A DNA stretch of 64,000 nucleotides from Flavitalea plasmicola (lineage in GTDB: Bacteria; Bacteroidota; Bacteroidia; Chitinophagales; Chitinophagaceae). The stretch is from the NCBI RefSeq assembly GCF_030546645.1, contig NZ_JAUOTO010000005.1, forward strand, positions 744,001 through 808,000, read 5' to 3'. Position 1 is the stretch's first letter, and each line of letters begins with the position of its first letter. Below are positions 9,487-17,238 of this stretch, one piece after another. Made by a program: the position numbers and the translations under genes. The notes under the pieces are model-generated. The model was given only the letters and a program-made list of their open reading frames with translations. It did no database searches and was not told where the DNA came from.

Positions 9487-10574
9487 GGTGTTAATTCTTT
9501 TTTTACTTCCCTGTACCATATTTTCAGCTCGCGGCTGACAACGGGGACATTCGACCCATGGGTCGTGTCATAATGCTCGGGCTTTATGCATGCCAGGCCT
9601 GACTGAATAAAGGTCGGCTTGTTCAGATGGGGAGGTACCTTCAGCTTGTGGTACAGCCTGTCCAGGTACTGCTCTATCTCCACCTCAGTAAAGGATTTAA
9701 ATGGTATTATCTCCGTCTGGAGAACGTCATCTTCCTCCCACTCCTTCTCCCATTTGTCATAAGGGGTGAAGATGAGGTAGATCCTGGAATAGCGAAGGAT
9801 GATCTTTGCGAATCTTTTTACAAAACCCTTAACGTCCGGGTCATTGGGATAGTCGAATTGATCGATGAAGAACAGCAGGGTATCCCCCTTGCTTTCCAAT
9901 TCATCGAAATAATATTCCAACGCGGGGATAAAATGACTGTATTTAAAGTCCTTGATCCCTGGCCAGGGCAGTCCCAGCCGCCGGGATATGACCTCGGCCA
10001 GGTGCGCAACGGTGAGCGTCTCCGTCGGATACAATTCTCCGATGAGCATCAGGTTCAGATAGATGGACTTGAAACACCGGAGCTTTTCGCTGATCTCCGT
10101 CAGGTAATTATCCACATAGCTTAGGCCCGACTTGGGTTCCCCTGTTACATTCATCAGGTTGGGAATTTTCTTGTTGACCATGCGGGCCATTCCCTCAGAA
10201 AAAGGTTCCCTGCAGATGAACAGCAGGGACTGGTTCTTCAGGATCTCCCTGAAGAAGAGCTGTATGTTTAATTTTATTTCACCATTGTCCTCGAAAAAGA
10301 GGGATTGATAAGCTGTATGGGCGCTGGTGATATCATCGTCATCCTTTCTTTCCTCCAGGAGCGCCTTCATGAGCCCGGGAAGCTTACCCCGCTGCCAGAC
10401 GGCGTCGATGTATTTCCCCAGCCCCACCGGGTAGGCATCATTCATCGAGCGTATTTCCGAATACTTCACCCCAATGTCATGGCCTTTCGTCATATCCTCG
10501 AATGCCGATTCCGGATCGAAAGAGGCTAAGATGGCGTTTACCAGCAGTGTTCGGAAGTCCGGGGGTATGTTCAT
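9483..10574 (-). CDS. EAD1-like adaptor fused to a degenerate P-loop (inactive STAND-like) NTPase domain
   Basis: A 363-residue protein between the protease gene (five-base gap) and the STAND gene (ATGA overlap). Residues about 5-76 (AILASFDP, then IDAVWQRGKLPGLMKALLEER) resemble the start of the neighbouring protease protein and fit the effector-associated domain EAD1, a small helical adaptor thought to bring partners together by like-with-like contacts. The rest has the layout of a P-loop NTPase: GEPKSGLS at 145-152 stands where a Walker A would be but has Leu for the essential Lys. LLFFIDQFD at 233-241 is a good Walker B. This matches the inactive STAND (iSTAND) idea described for NTP-dependent conflict systems. 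Inference: a non-hydrolysing bridge between the sensor and the protease. Domain names rest on motif reading only. Confidence 0.7.
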   Translation of the reverse strand: MNIPPDFRTLLVNAILASFDPESAFEDMTKGHDIGVKYSEIRSMNDAYPVGLGKYIDAVWQRGKLPGLMKALLEERKDDDDITSAHTAYQSLFFEDNGEIKLNIQLFFREILKNQSLLFICREPFSEGMARMVNKKIPNLMNVTGEPKSGLSYVDNYLTEISEKLRCFKSIYLNLMLIGELYPTETLTVAHLAEVISRRLGLPWPGIKDFKYSHFIPALEYYFDELESKGDTLLFFIDQFDYPNDPDVKGFVKRFAKIILRYSRIYLIFTPYDKWEKEWEEDDVLQTEIIPFKSFTEVEIEQYLDRLYHKLKVPPHLNKPTFIQSGLACIKPEHYDTTHGSNVPVVSRELKIWYREVKKELTP

Positions 10575-10579
10575 ATCGA

Positions 10580-11695
10580 TCAGGTTCCAGTTAATGAATA
10601 TCCTTTTTTGGCCAGGTCTTCTACGATGCGGCCGGCGACGACGCCCTGGTTGTATTTCGCGTAATAGTTAGGGTCACCGGTGTTGTGCAACGCGATCCAG
10701 TTGAACCCTTCATCGAAACAGGGTGAGCCCGAAGATCCTTCCATCGTATTCACCGAGTAACGCAGCCGCCGTTTATGGGCATCGGAACCGATGATGCGGT
10801 TGAACCCTATGGCTACTTTCATCGGCTGTTTGTCCGGGTGCTGTATCACGATGATATTGCCTTTATCCAATGCGGGATCGGCTGCGATCCGGGTGATCCA
10901 TCCCCGGGCGGCGGCTTTTTCGGAAGTGGAGTTGGCGCCGTTGATCCCATAACGGAGTGAACCCACTTTTTCGGCAAGTCTTACAAGAGCATAGTCGAGA
11001 CAGCCGGACGGCCATTCGACATCCAGCTGTTGGCTGCCCCACTTATCCAGCTCGGAAGGAGGGCTGCTGGCCAGGATAGGAGCGTGTTCGGCCAGGCCAT
11101 GATCCACGCCTGGATTGATCGTTTTGCCGGCATCGTCCACTTCATAATCGAACTTACAAACGACCTGGCCGGCGAGGGTCTCGTCTAATATGGCGGCTTC
11201 CAGCACATGATAATTGGTCAACAGCAGGTCCTCACCCACCAAAAAACCCGTCCCATAGTTGGATACCCCCTTCGCATCGGTGGCTTTTATGCGGCAGACA
11301 CACCTGCCTGCATCGGCCAGGTTCTTCAGGAATACGCGGATGTCCACCATCGGCTCCTCATTGACTAGTTTTTCCAGCATGCTCCGGGAAAGCGGATTGG
11401 CCGGCGCCCCGGCATAAAAACCGGCGCCCAGCCCCCATTCGAAGGACATTTGACTGAAGCTGTCCTCATCCGACCGCTCGGCGGTGAGGGCCGATAACAG
11501 CCGGGGTATCCAGCTGCGTTGGTTGAACCAGTCGATCATGCCGCTGACCTGATTTTCGAAGTTCCCCTGTTGCGGGGCGACAACGGCCATTTTTATATCC
11601 AATCTTTCCAGCAGGGAGGTAGCGAGATCGGGAGGTGAGAAGCTGTCCAGGATCGCTTCTTTCAACTTTTTATGTTGTGCGCCCTTGATTTTCAT
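10580..11695 (-). CDS. EAD1-like adaptor fused to a trypsin-like serine protease
   Basis: A 371-residue intracellular protease, first gene of the operon; no signal peptide. The N-terminal 75 residues (KEAILDSFSPPDLA, then WIPRLLSALTAER) align by eye with the N-terminus of the next gene product, so the two probably share an EAD1-like adaptor. A protease domain of the chymotrypsin/trypsin fold follows from about 130: GTGFLVGEDLLLTNYHVLE gives His163, CLDYALVRL gives Asp234 and EGSSGSPCF gives Ser322, a complete catalytic triad in the right order. Known biology: trypsin-like domains are among the effectors attached to EADs in bacterial conflict systems. Inference: on activation it cuts a target or a partner such as the patatin-STAND protein. 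The absence of a secretion signal argues against an extracellular digestive role. Confidence 0.82.
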   Translation of the reverse strand: MKIKGAQHKKLKEAILDSFSPPDLATSLLERLDIKMAVVAPQQGNFENQVSGMIDWFNQRSWIPRLLSALTAERSDEDSFSQMSFEWGLGAGFYAGAPANPLSRSMLEKLVNEEPMVDIRVFLKNLADAGRCVCRIKATDAKGVSNYGTGFLVGEDLLLTNYHVLEAAILDETLAGQVVCKFDYEVDDAGKTINPGVDHGLAEHAPILASSPPSELDKWGSQQLDVEWPSGCLDYALVRLAEKVGSLRYGINGANSTSEKAAARGWITRIAADPALDKGNIIVIQHPDKQPMKVAIGFNRIIGSDAHKRRLRYSVNTMEGSSGSPCFDEGFNWIALHNTGDPNYYAKYNQGVVAGRIVEDLAKKGYSLTGT

Positions 11696-11714
11696 TTGAA
11701 ATGGAATGGAACGC

Positions 11715-11740
11715 TAAATTTACAATCTGTTATGCCAAGT
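11715..11740 (-). promoter_or_regulatory. Candidate promoter of the EAD/STAND operon
   Basis: On the minus strand an ACTTGG element (11735-11740) is followed after 12 bases by TAAATTTA (11715-11722), close to TAnnTTTG. It ends 20 bases before the protease gene's ATG. Similar TTGGC-N13-TAnCTT pairs occur before 11845 and 13470. Prediction from short motifs only. Confidence 0.35.
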
Positions 11741-11748
11741 ACGTACCC

Positions 11749-11795
11749 GTGAAAACACCCATTTTTGCTTATGTCAACGACATGGGCGTTTTCAC
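11749..11795. repeat. Inverted repeat between divergent promoters
   Basis: The arms are GTGAAAACACCCAT (11749-11762) and ATGGGCGTTTTCAC (11782-11795), which pair at 13 of 14 positions around a 19-base spacer. The repeat sits upstream of both the EAD/STAND operon (minus) and the lipoprotein gene (plus), just outside their candidate promoter boxes. It lacks a T-run, so a terminator is unlikely. A regulator binding site is plausible. Confidence 0.55.
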
Positions 11796-11801
11796 TCTTT
11801 C

Positions 11802-11828
11802 TTTTGGCTGCCGGGTAACGTAGCTTTG
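11802..11828 (+). promoter_or_regulatory. Candidate promoter of the YD-like lipoprotein gene
   Basis: TTTTGG at 11802-11807 and a perfect TAnnTTTG box, TAGCTTTG, at 11821-11828. The ATG follows 16 bases later, giving a very short leader. Confidence 0.4.
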
Positions 11829-11844
11829 GGTATAACCCCTTTTT

Positions 11845-12687
11845 ATGAAAAAGCATTACTCCCCAGGCATTTTGCCGGCAATGGCATTCATCCTGCTTCT
11901 ATTGCCCGGCTGTAAAAAGTCCACCGATTACCTGAAAGACAATCCTGCCGCTGAATTTTGCCCCTGCCGGATCCGGCAGATCAACCTGGTGCAATCCGAC
12001 GACCAGCAGAAGGATACGTTGCGCTTCTCCTATAATGCTTCGGGGGATCCTGTGTCCATCGTCGGCTTGCATGGATCCACCGGTCATCCGAACTGGCTGC
12101 TGAGGTACGACCCGCATGGCCGCCTCACCGATCTCATTGGAGCGTATCGCATCGATGATCTGGGAAGCGTCGAACGGTGGAACAGGTATTTTTATGATGC
12201 GCAGGGCAGGATCGTTAAAGATTCCCTTTATGACTTTCCGGGCGTCGTCGATGGCCGGCCTGTGATCGATCCCAAATATTTCACCGGAGTAGACATCATC
12301 CTGTACGAATACGATGACAAAGGCAGGGTAAGCAAGGAAACCTTTATTGCCGGCAATTTCACCCTGGTGACGAGCTATGCGTATGATGCACATGGCAATC
12401 GGATGGAGCCCACCCTCACACAGACATCCGGAACGCATACCAGCGCTGCAGTAAGGACGTATGACAACAAGATCAATTACCATCGCACCAGCAAGGTCTG
12501 GATGTTCATCGATAAAGATTACAGCGTCGACAATCCCCTCGTCGCCGACTATACATACAATGCCTTTGGTCTTCCTGTCAGCATAGTGCCCTTTGCCGGC
12601 ACGACACAAAATTTCTTCACGGTGGCGCATACGACCTATCAATTCGACAGCGCTACGATCGGGTATGATTGCCAGGGAGGGTTATAG
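11845..12687 (+). CDS. Lipoprotein with YD/RHS-like repeats
   Basis: A 280-residue predicted lipoprotein. A basic start and hydrophobic core (residues 1-23) run into the lipobox LLPGC with Cys at about 24. The mature part has several short beta-hairpin motifs like those of YD/RHS repeats: RYDPHGRLTDL, FYDAQGRIVKD, YEYDDKGRVSKE, YAYDAHGNRM. A final conserved-looking block reads YDNKINYHRTSKVWMF. A diverged paralogue (minus strand, 36451-37278) has the same plan, including YDNKINPYRTNKIWQF. Function unknown; such short YD proteins are common in Chitinophagaceae and do not carry a toxin tip. Membrane anchoring is predicted from the lipobox alone. Confidence 0.75.
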   Translation: MKKHYSPGILPAMAFILLLLPGCKKSTDYLKDNPAAEFCPCRIRQINLVQSDDQQKDTLRFSYNASGDPVSIVGLHGSTGHPNWLLRYDPHGRLTDLIGAYRIDDLGSVERWNRYFYDAQGRIVKDSLYDFPGVVDGRPVIDPKYFTGVDIILYEYDDKGRVSKETFIAGNFTLVTSYAYDAHGNRMEPTLTQTSGTHTSAAVRTYDNKINYHRTSKVWMFIDKDYSVDNPLVADYTYNAFGLPVSIVPFAGTTQNFFTVAHTTYQFDSATIGYDCQGGL

Positions 12688-12696
12688 CGCCGGTCG

Positions 12697-13314
12697 CTAT
12701 CTTGGCTTTCTTTTCCCCGCCCAGACGAACAACGAGGAGAAGAGGACAAAGGCCAGGAGCATGAAGATGCAGTTGATCACCACCTGTCCATACAGGTATT
12801 GAAGGACATCCAGGAAAGGGTAAGGATACCAGCTGCCAAAATGCCCCCGGATCAGTATGAGCAGCGCGTATACGGCAGGATAGATCAGCCAGAAAGGGAT
12901 ATTACCATATTTCAGCCGACGCGTCTCCACCCATTTCCACCAGTAGAACAGGATCATCACCGGCACGATCGTGTGCAATATATCGTCGACCACGGCCTGC
13001 AGGCCTTTGGGGCTCCATAGTTGCCGGAGCACCAGCGTATAGGTGAGGCCCACGATGGTGATGTACAATGTAATGGCGGTCTCGACGGAAGGCCTGAAAA
13101 AGAAGCCGGTGCGTTTGGCCGGCGGCGTGAAGCAATGAACGCCGGCATAGACGCCAACGATGATATTGGTGAGTATAGTGAAGTAGCTGAAATAACGGGT
13201 GAGCGCCTCGGCCAGGGGGGTACGGGCTGCCTGCAGCAGCAGTACCAGCTGCGCGATGAGGGCAAACAGTTCCATGAGCACGATGATCAGCAGATATAGT
13301 TTGTTTGTTTTCAT
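12697..13314 (-). CDS. Pr6Pr-like integral membrane protein
   Basis: A protein of about 205 residues with roughly six transmembrane helices, starting MKTNKLYLLIIVLMELFALI. The block RYFSYFTILTNIIVGVYAG, followed by the helix ETAITLYITIVGLTYTLVLR and later DDILHTIVPVMILFYWW, matches the Pr6Pr membrane family as I know it. Start chosen at 13314 because the hydrophobic N-terminus begins there; an upstream extension to 13398 has unconvincing composition and overlaps the next gene's promoter. No catalytic motif is apparent and the role is unknown. It ends nine bases from the oppositely oriented lipoprotein gene; a small hairpin (ATAGCG, 12684-12689; CGCTAT, 12695-12700) spans the two stops. Confidence 0.75.
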   Translation of the reverse strand: MKTNKLYLLIIVLMELFALIAQLVLLLQAARTPLAEALTRYFSYFTILTNIIVGVYAGVHCFTPPAKRTGFFFRPSVETAITLYITIVGLTYTLVLRQLWSPKGLQAVVDDILHTIVPVMILFYWWKWVETRRLKYGNIPFWLIYPAVYALLILIRGHFGSWYPYPFLDVLQYLYGQVVINCIFMLLAFVLFSSLFVWAGKRKPR

Positions 13315-13426
13315 TCCCGTCTGTTGGAAAGATACGAAGAATAGAGTTAAGTGTAAACACTTGCTTGGGGTGCCGGGAAGAAGGACTTCTGAGTACAATC
13401 AAAGACGGGTATGACGGCGATCAGGC

Positions 13427-13454
13427 TTTTTGGCTATCCCGTGTTTTACCTTCG
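13427..13454 (+). promoter_or_regulatory. Candidate promoter of the T9SS cargo gene
   Basis: TTTTTGG (13427-13433) and TACCTTCG (13447-13454), with nearly the same spacing as the pair before 11845. It is 15 bases before the GTG chosen as start. Confidence 0.3.
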
Positions 13455-13469
13455 AAGACAAACCTTCGT

Positions 13470-15908
13470 GTGAGAAAGACCATCGCCTTTATTGCCTGCT
13501 GCATTATTTGCCTGGGTGTATCCGGGCAGACCATTGGAATTGGTTTTTACGAACCTTATGGCTACCATACCACGCCGATCGTCGATAGTCTGCTGAAGGT
13601 GGACGTCTCAGTTAGCAGCACGCTTCCCCTGGCCAGCGTTACGGCGAAGGTGGCCGACAGGGAGATGGTATTGACGAGTCCATATCCCCCGCGTGCGCAC
13701 TATGTTGGGAGGATCTCTTTACTTGGCCTGCCGCAGCTGACACTATTGTATGTGTATGTCACTGCTGTCGATACCGCAGGCAATCGGGCAGTGGACAGTC
13801 AGGTATTTATCTACGACCATTCCCCCCTCCTTACTATTGAATCGCCGCTAAGCTGGAGTGTAGCAAGGCCCTTCCTGCCCATTAAGGCGCGGTGTACGGC
13901 CACCATGGGATCATGCAGTTTGAGTATACGATGGAACAATGGGAACAATCAATTCCTTGCCGTTGACAGTGTAGATACGCTGATCGATCTTTCTGCCTAT
14001 CAGGGAAGCCTGGGTACTTTGAAGATCGTTGCCACCGATAATTTATTTCAGGCATATGCTGTTCCAGCACAAATTTATGTGGAGAGCAGTCCTTACCTTA
14101 AAGAGGTGTTTGCTGCCGGCGACCAGATCCGGGATTTCAACTATCACCAACTGTTGGTCACGAATATCGTTGATATTCGAACGGGGGATACGACGCACGT
14201 CCCCTACCAGGGAGTATTGGGGACCGGCTATTACGGCAATCGCCTGACGCCTTACGGAGCTTTGTTCAGCCAGCAAGACAGCTTGGCAAGATTTTCTTTG
14301 TACGATTGGAATGGAGGGAACTTGTATTCCCTGGGCCCCCTGAATAGCAGCATATCCCTTCAGACGGCGGGGGATTTTGCCCTTTGGTCGGATGACGACA
14401 GTCTTCATCTCCGGGATCTCCGGATCCTCCGGGACACGGTCGTCTCCAATACGGCAGGCAATGACGATAATGATGTGGCTGCCAATGGGGTGGTAGTCTA
14501 TTGGGATAGGAGTTATAATATCCACCGGTATGCAGGAGGGACCTCTACCGTATTGACGAATACGGATGATGGCAAATGGAATACAGCGCCGGTGACCGAC
14601 GGATACAACACGCTCTACAGGAAGACCGATCCCTGTTGCACTAATCAGCATTGTTCCATTCATCTCAACAACGGACAGTCGGATACGACGCTCAGTGACA
14701 TGGGCACCCGGGAAGCGAGGCCCGGAGATGATTACCAGGCGAACAACAAGTATACGGCATACACCCGGCCTGATAGCGCGGGTATTTTGCAGGTATGGCT
14801 ACGGGATACCCTGGGCTTCTGCGAACAGATGACATTTGCATCCAGTGACCGGTATATAGACCGGTTGGGGGCCAACGGGGATATGATCGTTGCCAGTCAG
14901 CGAGCTCATGTCACGCTCCCAGGGAGGCGTTTTTTTGTCAATAAGGACACCCGCCAGGTGACGGATCTCTGTTCCACGCTGGGCGTTACGTATTACAGGG
15001 ATGCCGATTGGTACCTTGTACTGGGGCGCATGTTATACAGGTTGAATGTCGGCGCCATCCCCCATCCCCCTGCATCCCCTGTCCTGGCGGACATGGCCGA
15101 CAGTTTTTGCAGCACGGCGGGTATCCAAAGGGTCAGGCTCCTCAACCTGCCGGATACGACGGGTGGCACTGTAAGCGCTGCCGCGTTGGATGATGCGGCC
15201 CTGGTGATCGGAGCCGACAGCACGCTGTCCTTTGATGTCGGTAGTCTGGCTCCCGGAGCACATGTGTTGTCAGTGACGTATGCAAATGCCCTCGGCAGCC
15301 GCAGTTGGTCAGATACTTTCACCGTCATTACCGCCGACACGCCGGAGGTAAGGCTGTCTTCCAATATTTCATTAGTGGTCAACCTGGTCGACCCCGTGAT
15401 CCTTACCGCTGTTGACGCAGGCGGGGGAGGAGCTGCACCGCTGTATACTTTCAGCAGCGACAGGGAATTCAGCCATTTGCTACAGGCCGAAGGTGCGAGC
15501 TCCGTCCTCACGTTGGATCCTTCCACGCTGGCGGTGGGGGTGAATTGGATCTATGTCCGGATGCGGACCAGTGACAGCTGCTATACGCGGCTGACGGATG
15601 TGGATAGTGTGAAGGTGGAACGCAGTCCTGTCACCGGGATCATCGACCCTGAATTCCCCGACGTACCCATCAGCTTTTCTCCCAATCCTTTCGGAAGTTC
15701 CTTCCTGGTGAGCGGACTTCATCCGGGTAAATCGTATTGGCTGGTGATTCGGAATGCATTGGGGCAGAAGGTCTTTCAGCAGGAGCTGCAGGATGCGCCC
15801 GTCACTACGGTGCGACCGGCGTTATTGGGCAGAGGCGGCTATTGGATCAGCTTGTATGATCGTAAGAAGGAAAGGATCATCGGGACGAAGATGATGGTGA
15901 GGAAGTGA
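13470..15908 (+). CDS. Secreted protein with T9SS C-terminal sorting domain
   Basis: About 812 residues. The frame opens at 13305, but the signal peptide (VRKTIAFIACCIICLGVSGQ) begins at the GTG at 13470, the probable start. The mature part begins with Ig-like or fibronectin-like beta domains (about 25-200). A middle region (about 200-520) with repeated DTLY, LRDT and SLHLRD segments could be a beta-propeller-like fold. More Ig-like stretches containing DTTGGT and DSC follow. The last 80 residues (FSPNPFGSSFLVSG, RNALGQKVFQQEL, LYDRKKERIIGTKMMVRK) form a type A T9SS sorting domain, so the protein is predicted to cross the outer membrane through the type IX system and be attached or released. 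No enzyme motif was seen; adhesin or structural role is a guess. Confidence 0.75.
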   Translation: MRKTIAFIACCIICLGVSGQTIGIGFYEPYGYHTTPIVDSLLKVDVSVSSTLPLASVTAKVADREMVLTSPYPPRAHYVGRISLLGLPQLTLLYVYVTAVDTAGNRAVDSQVFIYDHSPLLTIESPLSWSVARPFLPIKARCTATMGSCSLSIRWNNGNNQFLAVDSVDTLIDLSAYQGSLGTLKIVATDNLFQAYAVPAQIYVESSPYLKEVFAAGDQIRDFNYHQLLVTNIVDIRTGDTTHVPYQGVLGTGYYGNRLTPYGALFSQQDSLARFSLYDWNGGNLYSLGPLNSSISLQTAGDFALWSDDDSLHLRDLRILRDTVVSNTAGNDDNDVAANGVVVYWDRSYNIHRYAGGTSTVLTNTDDGKWNTAPVTDGYNTLYRKTDPCCTNQHCSIHLNNGQSDTTLSDMGTREARPGDDYQANNKYTAYTRPDSAGILQVWLRDTLGFCEQMTFASSDRYIDRLGANGDMIVASQRAHVTLPGRRFFVNKDTRQVTDLCSTLGVTYYRDADWYLVLGRMLYRLNVGAIPHPPASPVLADMADSFCSTAGIQRVRLLNLPDTTGGTVSAAALDDAALVIGADSTLSFDVGSLAPGAHVLSVTYANALGSRSWSDTFTVITADTPEVRLSSNISLVVNLVDPVILTAVDAGGGGAAPLYTFSSDREFSHLLQAEGASSVLTLDPSTLAVGVNWIYVRMRTSDSCYTRLTDVDSVKVERSPVTGIIDPEFPDVPISFSPNPFGSSFLVSGLHPGKSYWLVIRNALGQKVFQQELQDAPVTTVRPALLGRGGYWISLYDRKKERIIGTKMMVRK

Positions 15909-15913
15909 TTTAG

Positions 15914-15921
15914 TACCTTTA
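15914..15921 (+). promoter_or_regulatory. Candidate -7 box directly before dinB
   Basis: TACCTTTA lies four bases before the dinB ATG. If used, the transcript would be leaderless or nearly so. No -33 element was recognised. Confidence 0.25.
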
Positions 15922-15925
15922 CACT

Positions 15926-17152
15926 ATGACCGCGCCGCGCACCATTGCCCATTTCGACCTGGACTCATTCTTTGTCAGTGTCGAGCGCCTGCTGGATCCT
16001 TCACTCAACGGCATACCCCTGTTGGTAGGGGGCCACAGTGAGCGGGGCGTCGTGGCTGCCTGCAGCTATGAAGCGCGGAAGTTCGGGATCCATTCGGCCA
16101 TGCCGATGAAGCGGGCCCTGCAGCTCTGCCCCCATGCGACGGTGGTGGGGAATGCACGGGGAGAATATTCGAAATATTCCCGGATGGTGACGGATATCAT
16201 CGCGGCAAAGGCCCCCCTCTTCGAGAAAGCGAGCATCGACGAATTTTACCTGGACCTGACGGGCATGCACCGTTTCTTCGACCCCTATCAATGGACCATC
16301 CAGCTGCGGGAAGAGATCATGAGCGCCACGGGGCTGCCCATCTCCTTTGCGGTAGCAGCCAATAAGATGGTGTCCAAGATCGCCACCAACGAAGCCAAGC
16401 CCAACGGCTATCTCCACATCCCCGCCGGCGCCGAAAGAGAATATCTTGCGCCCCTGGCCGTCAATAAGATCCCCGGCGTGGGCGAACATACTTACCAGAC
16501 GATGCTGCAAATGGGGATCCGGACGATCCGGGACCTGAGCGAGCGACCGGCAGCAGCGCTGGAACGTGCATTCGGTAAATACGGTCTGGAGCTGTACAAC
16601 AAGTCGCGGGGCATCCATGAAGGGGAGGTAGTACCTTATTACGAGGCCAAGTCGATCTCCACGGAAAACACCTTCGAAGAGAACAAGACGGACATGGACT
16701 TCCTGATGGCGGAGCTGGTGCGGATGACGGAAAGGGTGGCGTATGAGCTGCGGCAGGACAATAAGACGGCGGGCTGTGTTGCCGTCAAGATCCGGTATCC
16801 CGACTTTGAGACCACGTCGCGGCAAATGGCCATCCCTTATACTTTTTATGACGACGAGCTGATAGCGAAGGCTAAAGAGCTGTTTCATAAGTTGTACCGG
16901 GCGGGACAGCCGATCAGGTTGCTGGGGGTACGGCTGAGCGAGCTGACAGGCGAGGCGGTGCAGACGAATCTTTTCCAGGATACGGAGAAGAAGAACCAGC
17001 TGTACAGGGCGATCGACGATGTGAAAAATAAATATGGAAAGTATTCCATCGTAAAGGCGGGCGGGCTCGAGGCGGACAGCACGCCGGAAGCGACGTTGGG
17101 AGGGATTGAGGGGAAGGCGAGGAAAGATGGTAACCGAGGAAAAAGTGACTAA
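15926..17152 (+). CDS. dinB: DNA polymerase IV (Y-family translesion polymerase)
   Basis: A 408-residue protein, slightly longer than E. coli DinB (351). It copies damaged DNA with low fidelity. The catalytic motifs are intact: FDLDSFF at 10-16 gives the two metal-binding Asp (D11, D13) and SIDEFYLD at 103-110 gives the third acidic pair (D105, E106). The steric-gate region follows the first motif (Phe15/Phe16), and the finger motif reads CSYEARKFGIHSAMP. A helix-hairpin-helix-like thumb (KIPGVGEHTYQTML) and the little-finger domain with YELRQDNKTAGCVAVKIRY follow. The short tail is Gly- and Lys-rich. The ATG at 15926 gives the standard N-terminus. No LexA-like box was identified upstream. 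Confidence 0.95.
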   Translation: MTAPRTIAHFDLDSFFVSVERLLDPSLNGIPLLVGGHSERGVVAACSYEARKFGIHSAMPMKRALQLCPHATVVGNARGEYSKYSRMVTDIIAAKAPLFEKASIDEFYLDLTGMHRFFDPYQWTIQLREEIMSATGLPISFAVAANKMVSKIATNEAKPNGYLHIPAGAEREYLAPLAVNKIPGVGEHTYQTMLQMGIRTIRDLSERPAAALERAFGKYGLELYNKSRGIHEGEVVPYYEAKSISTENTFEENKTDMDFLMAELVRMTERVAYELRQDNKTAGCVAVKIRYPDFETTSRQMAIPYTFYDDELIAKAKELFHKLYRAGQPIRLLGVRLSELTGEAVQTNLFQDTEKKNQLYRAIDDVKNKYGKYSIVKAGGLEADSTPEATLGGIEGKARKDGNRGKSD

Positions 17153-17162
17153 ACGTCACTTT
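17140..17162 (-). terminator. Weak hairpin terminator downstream of the Tc operon
   Basis: AAAGTGAC (17142-17149) pairs with GTCACTTT (17155-17162) around a five-base loop; read on the minus strand it ends in a run of five T. It overlaps the dinB stop codon and lies 77 bases beyond the TcA stop. Confidence 0.35.
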
Positions 17163-17238
17163 GACGAAGGTTACGAACGAGGAACGAGGTTCCGAGGTTC
17201 CGGAAAGGCAGGCCCGAAAATGGTACGGCGCAATCCGC

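Noticed and set aside
12684..12700. Small hairpin between the two convergent stops as a bidirectional terminator
   Set aside because: Only a six-pair stem and no T-run directly after it on either strand.
13305..13469. Extending the T9SS cargo gene start to 13305
   Set aside because: The added residues overlap the divergent gene's start and precede a textbook signal peptide, so they are unlikely to be translated.
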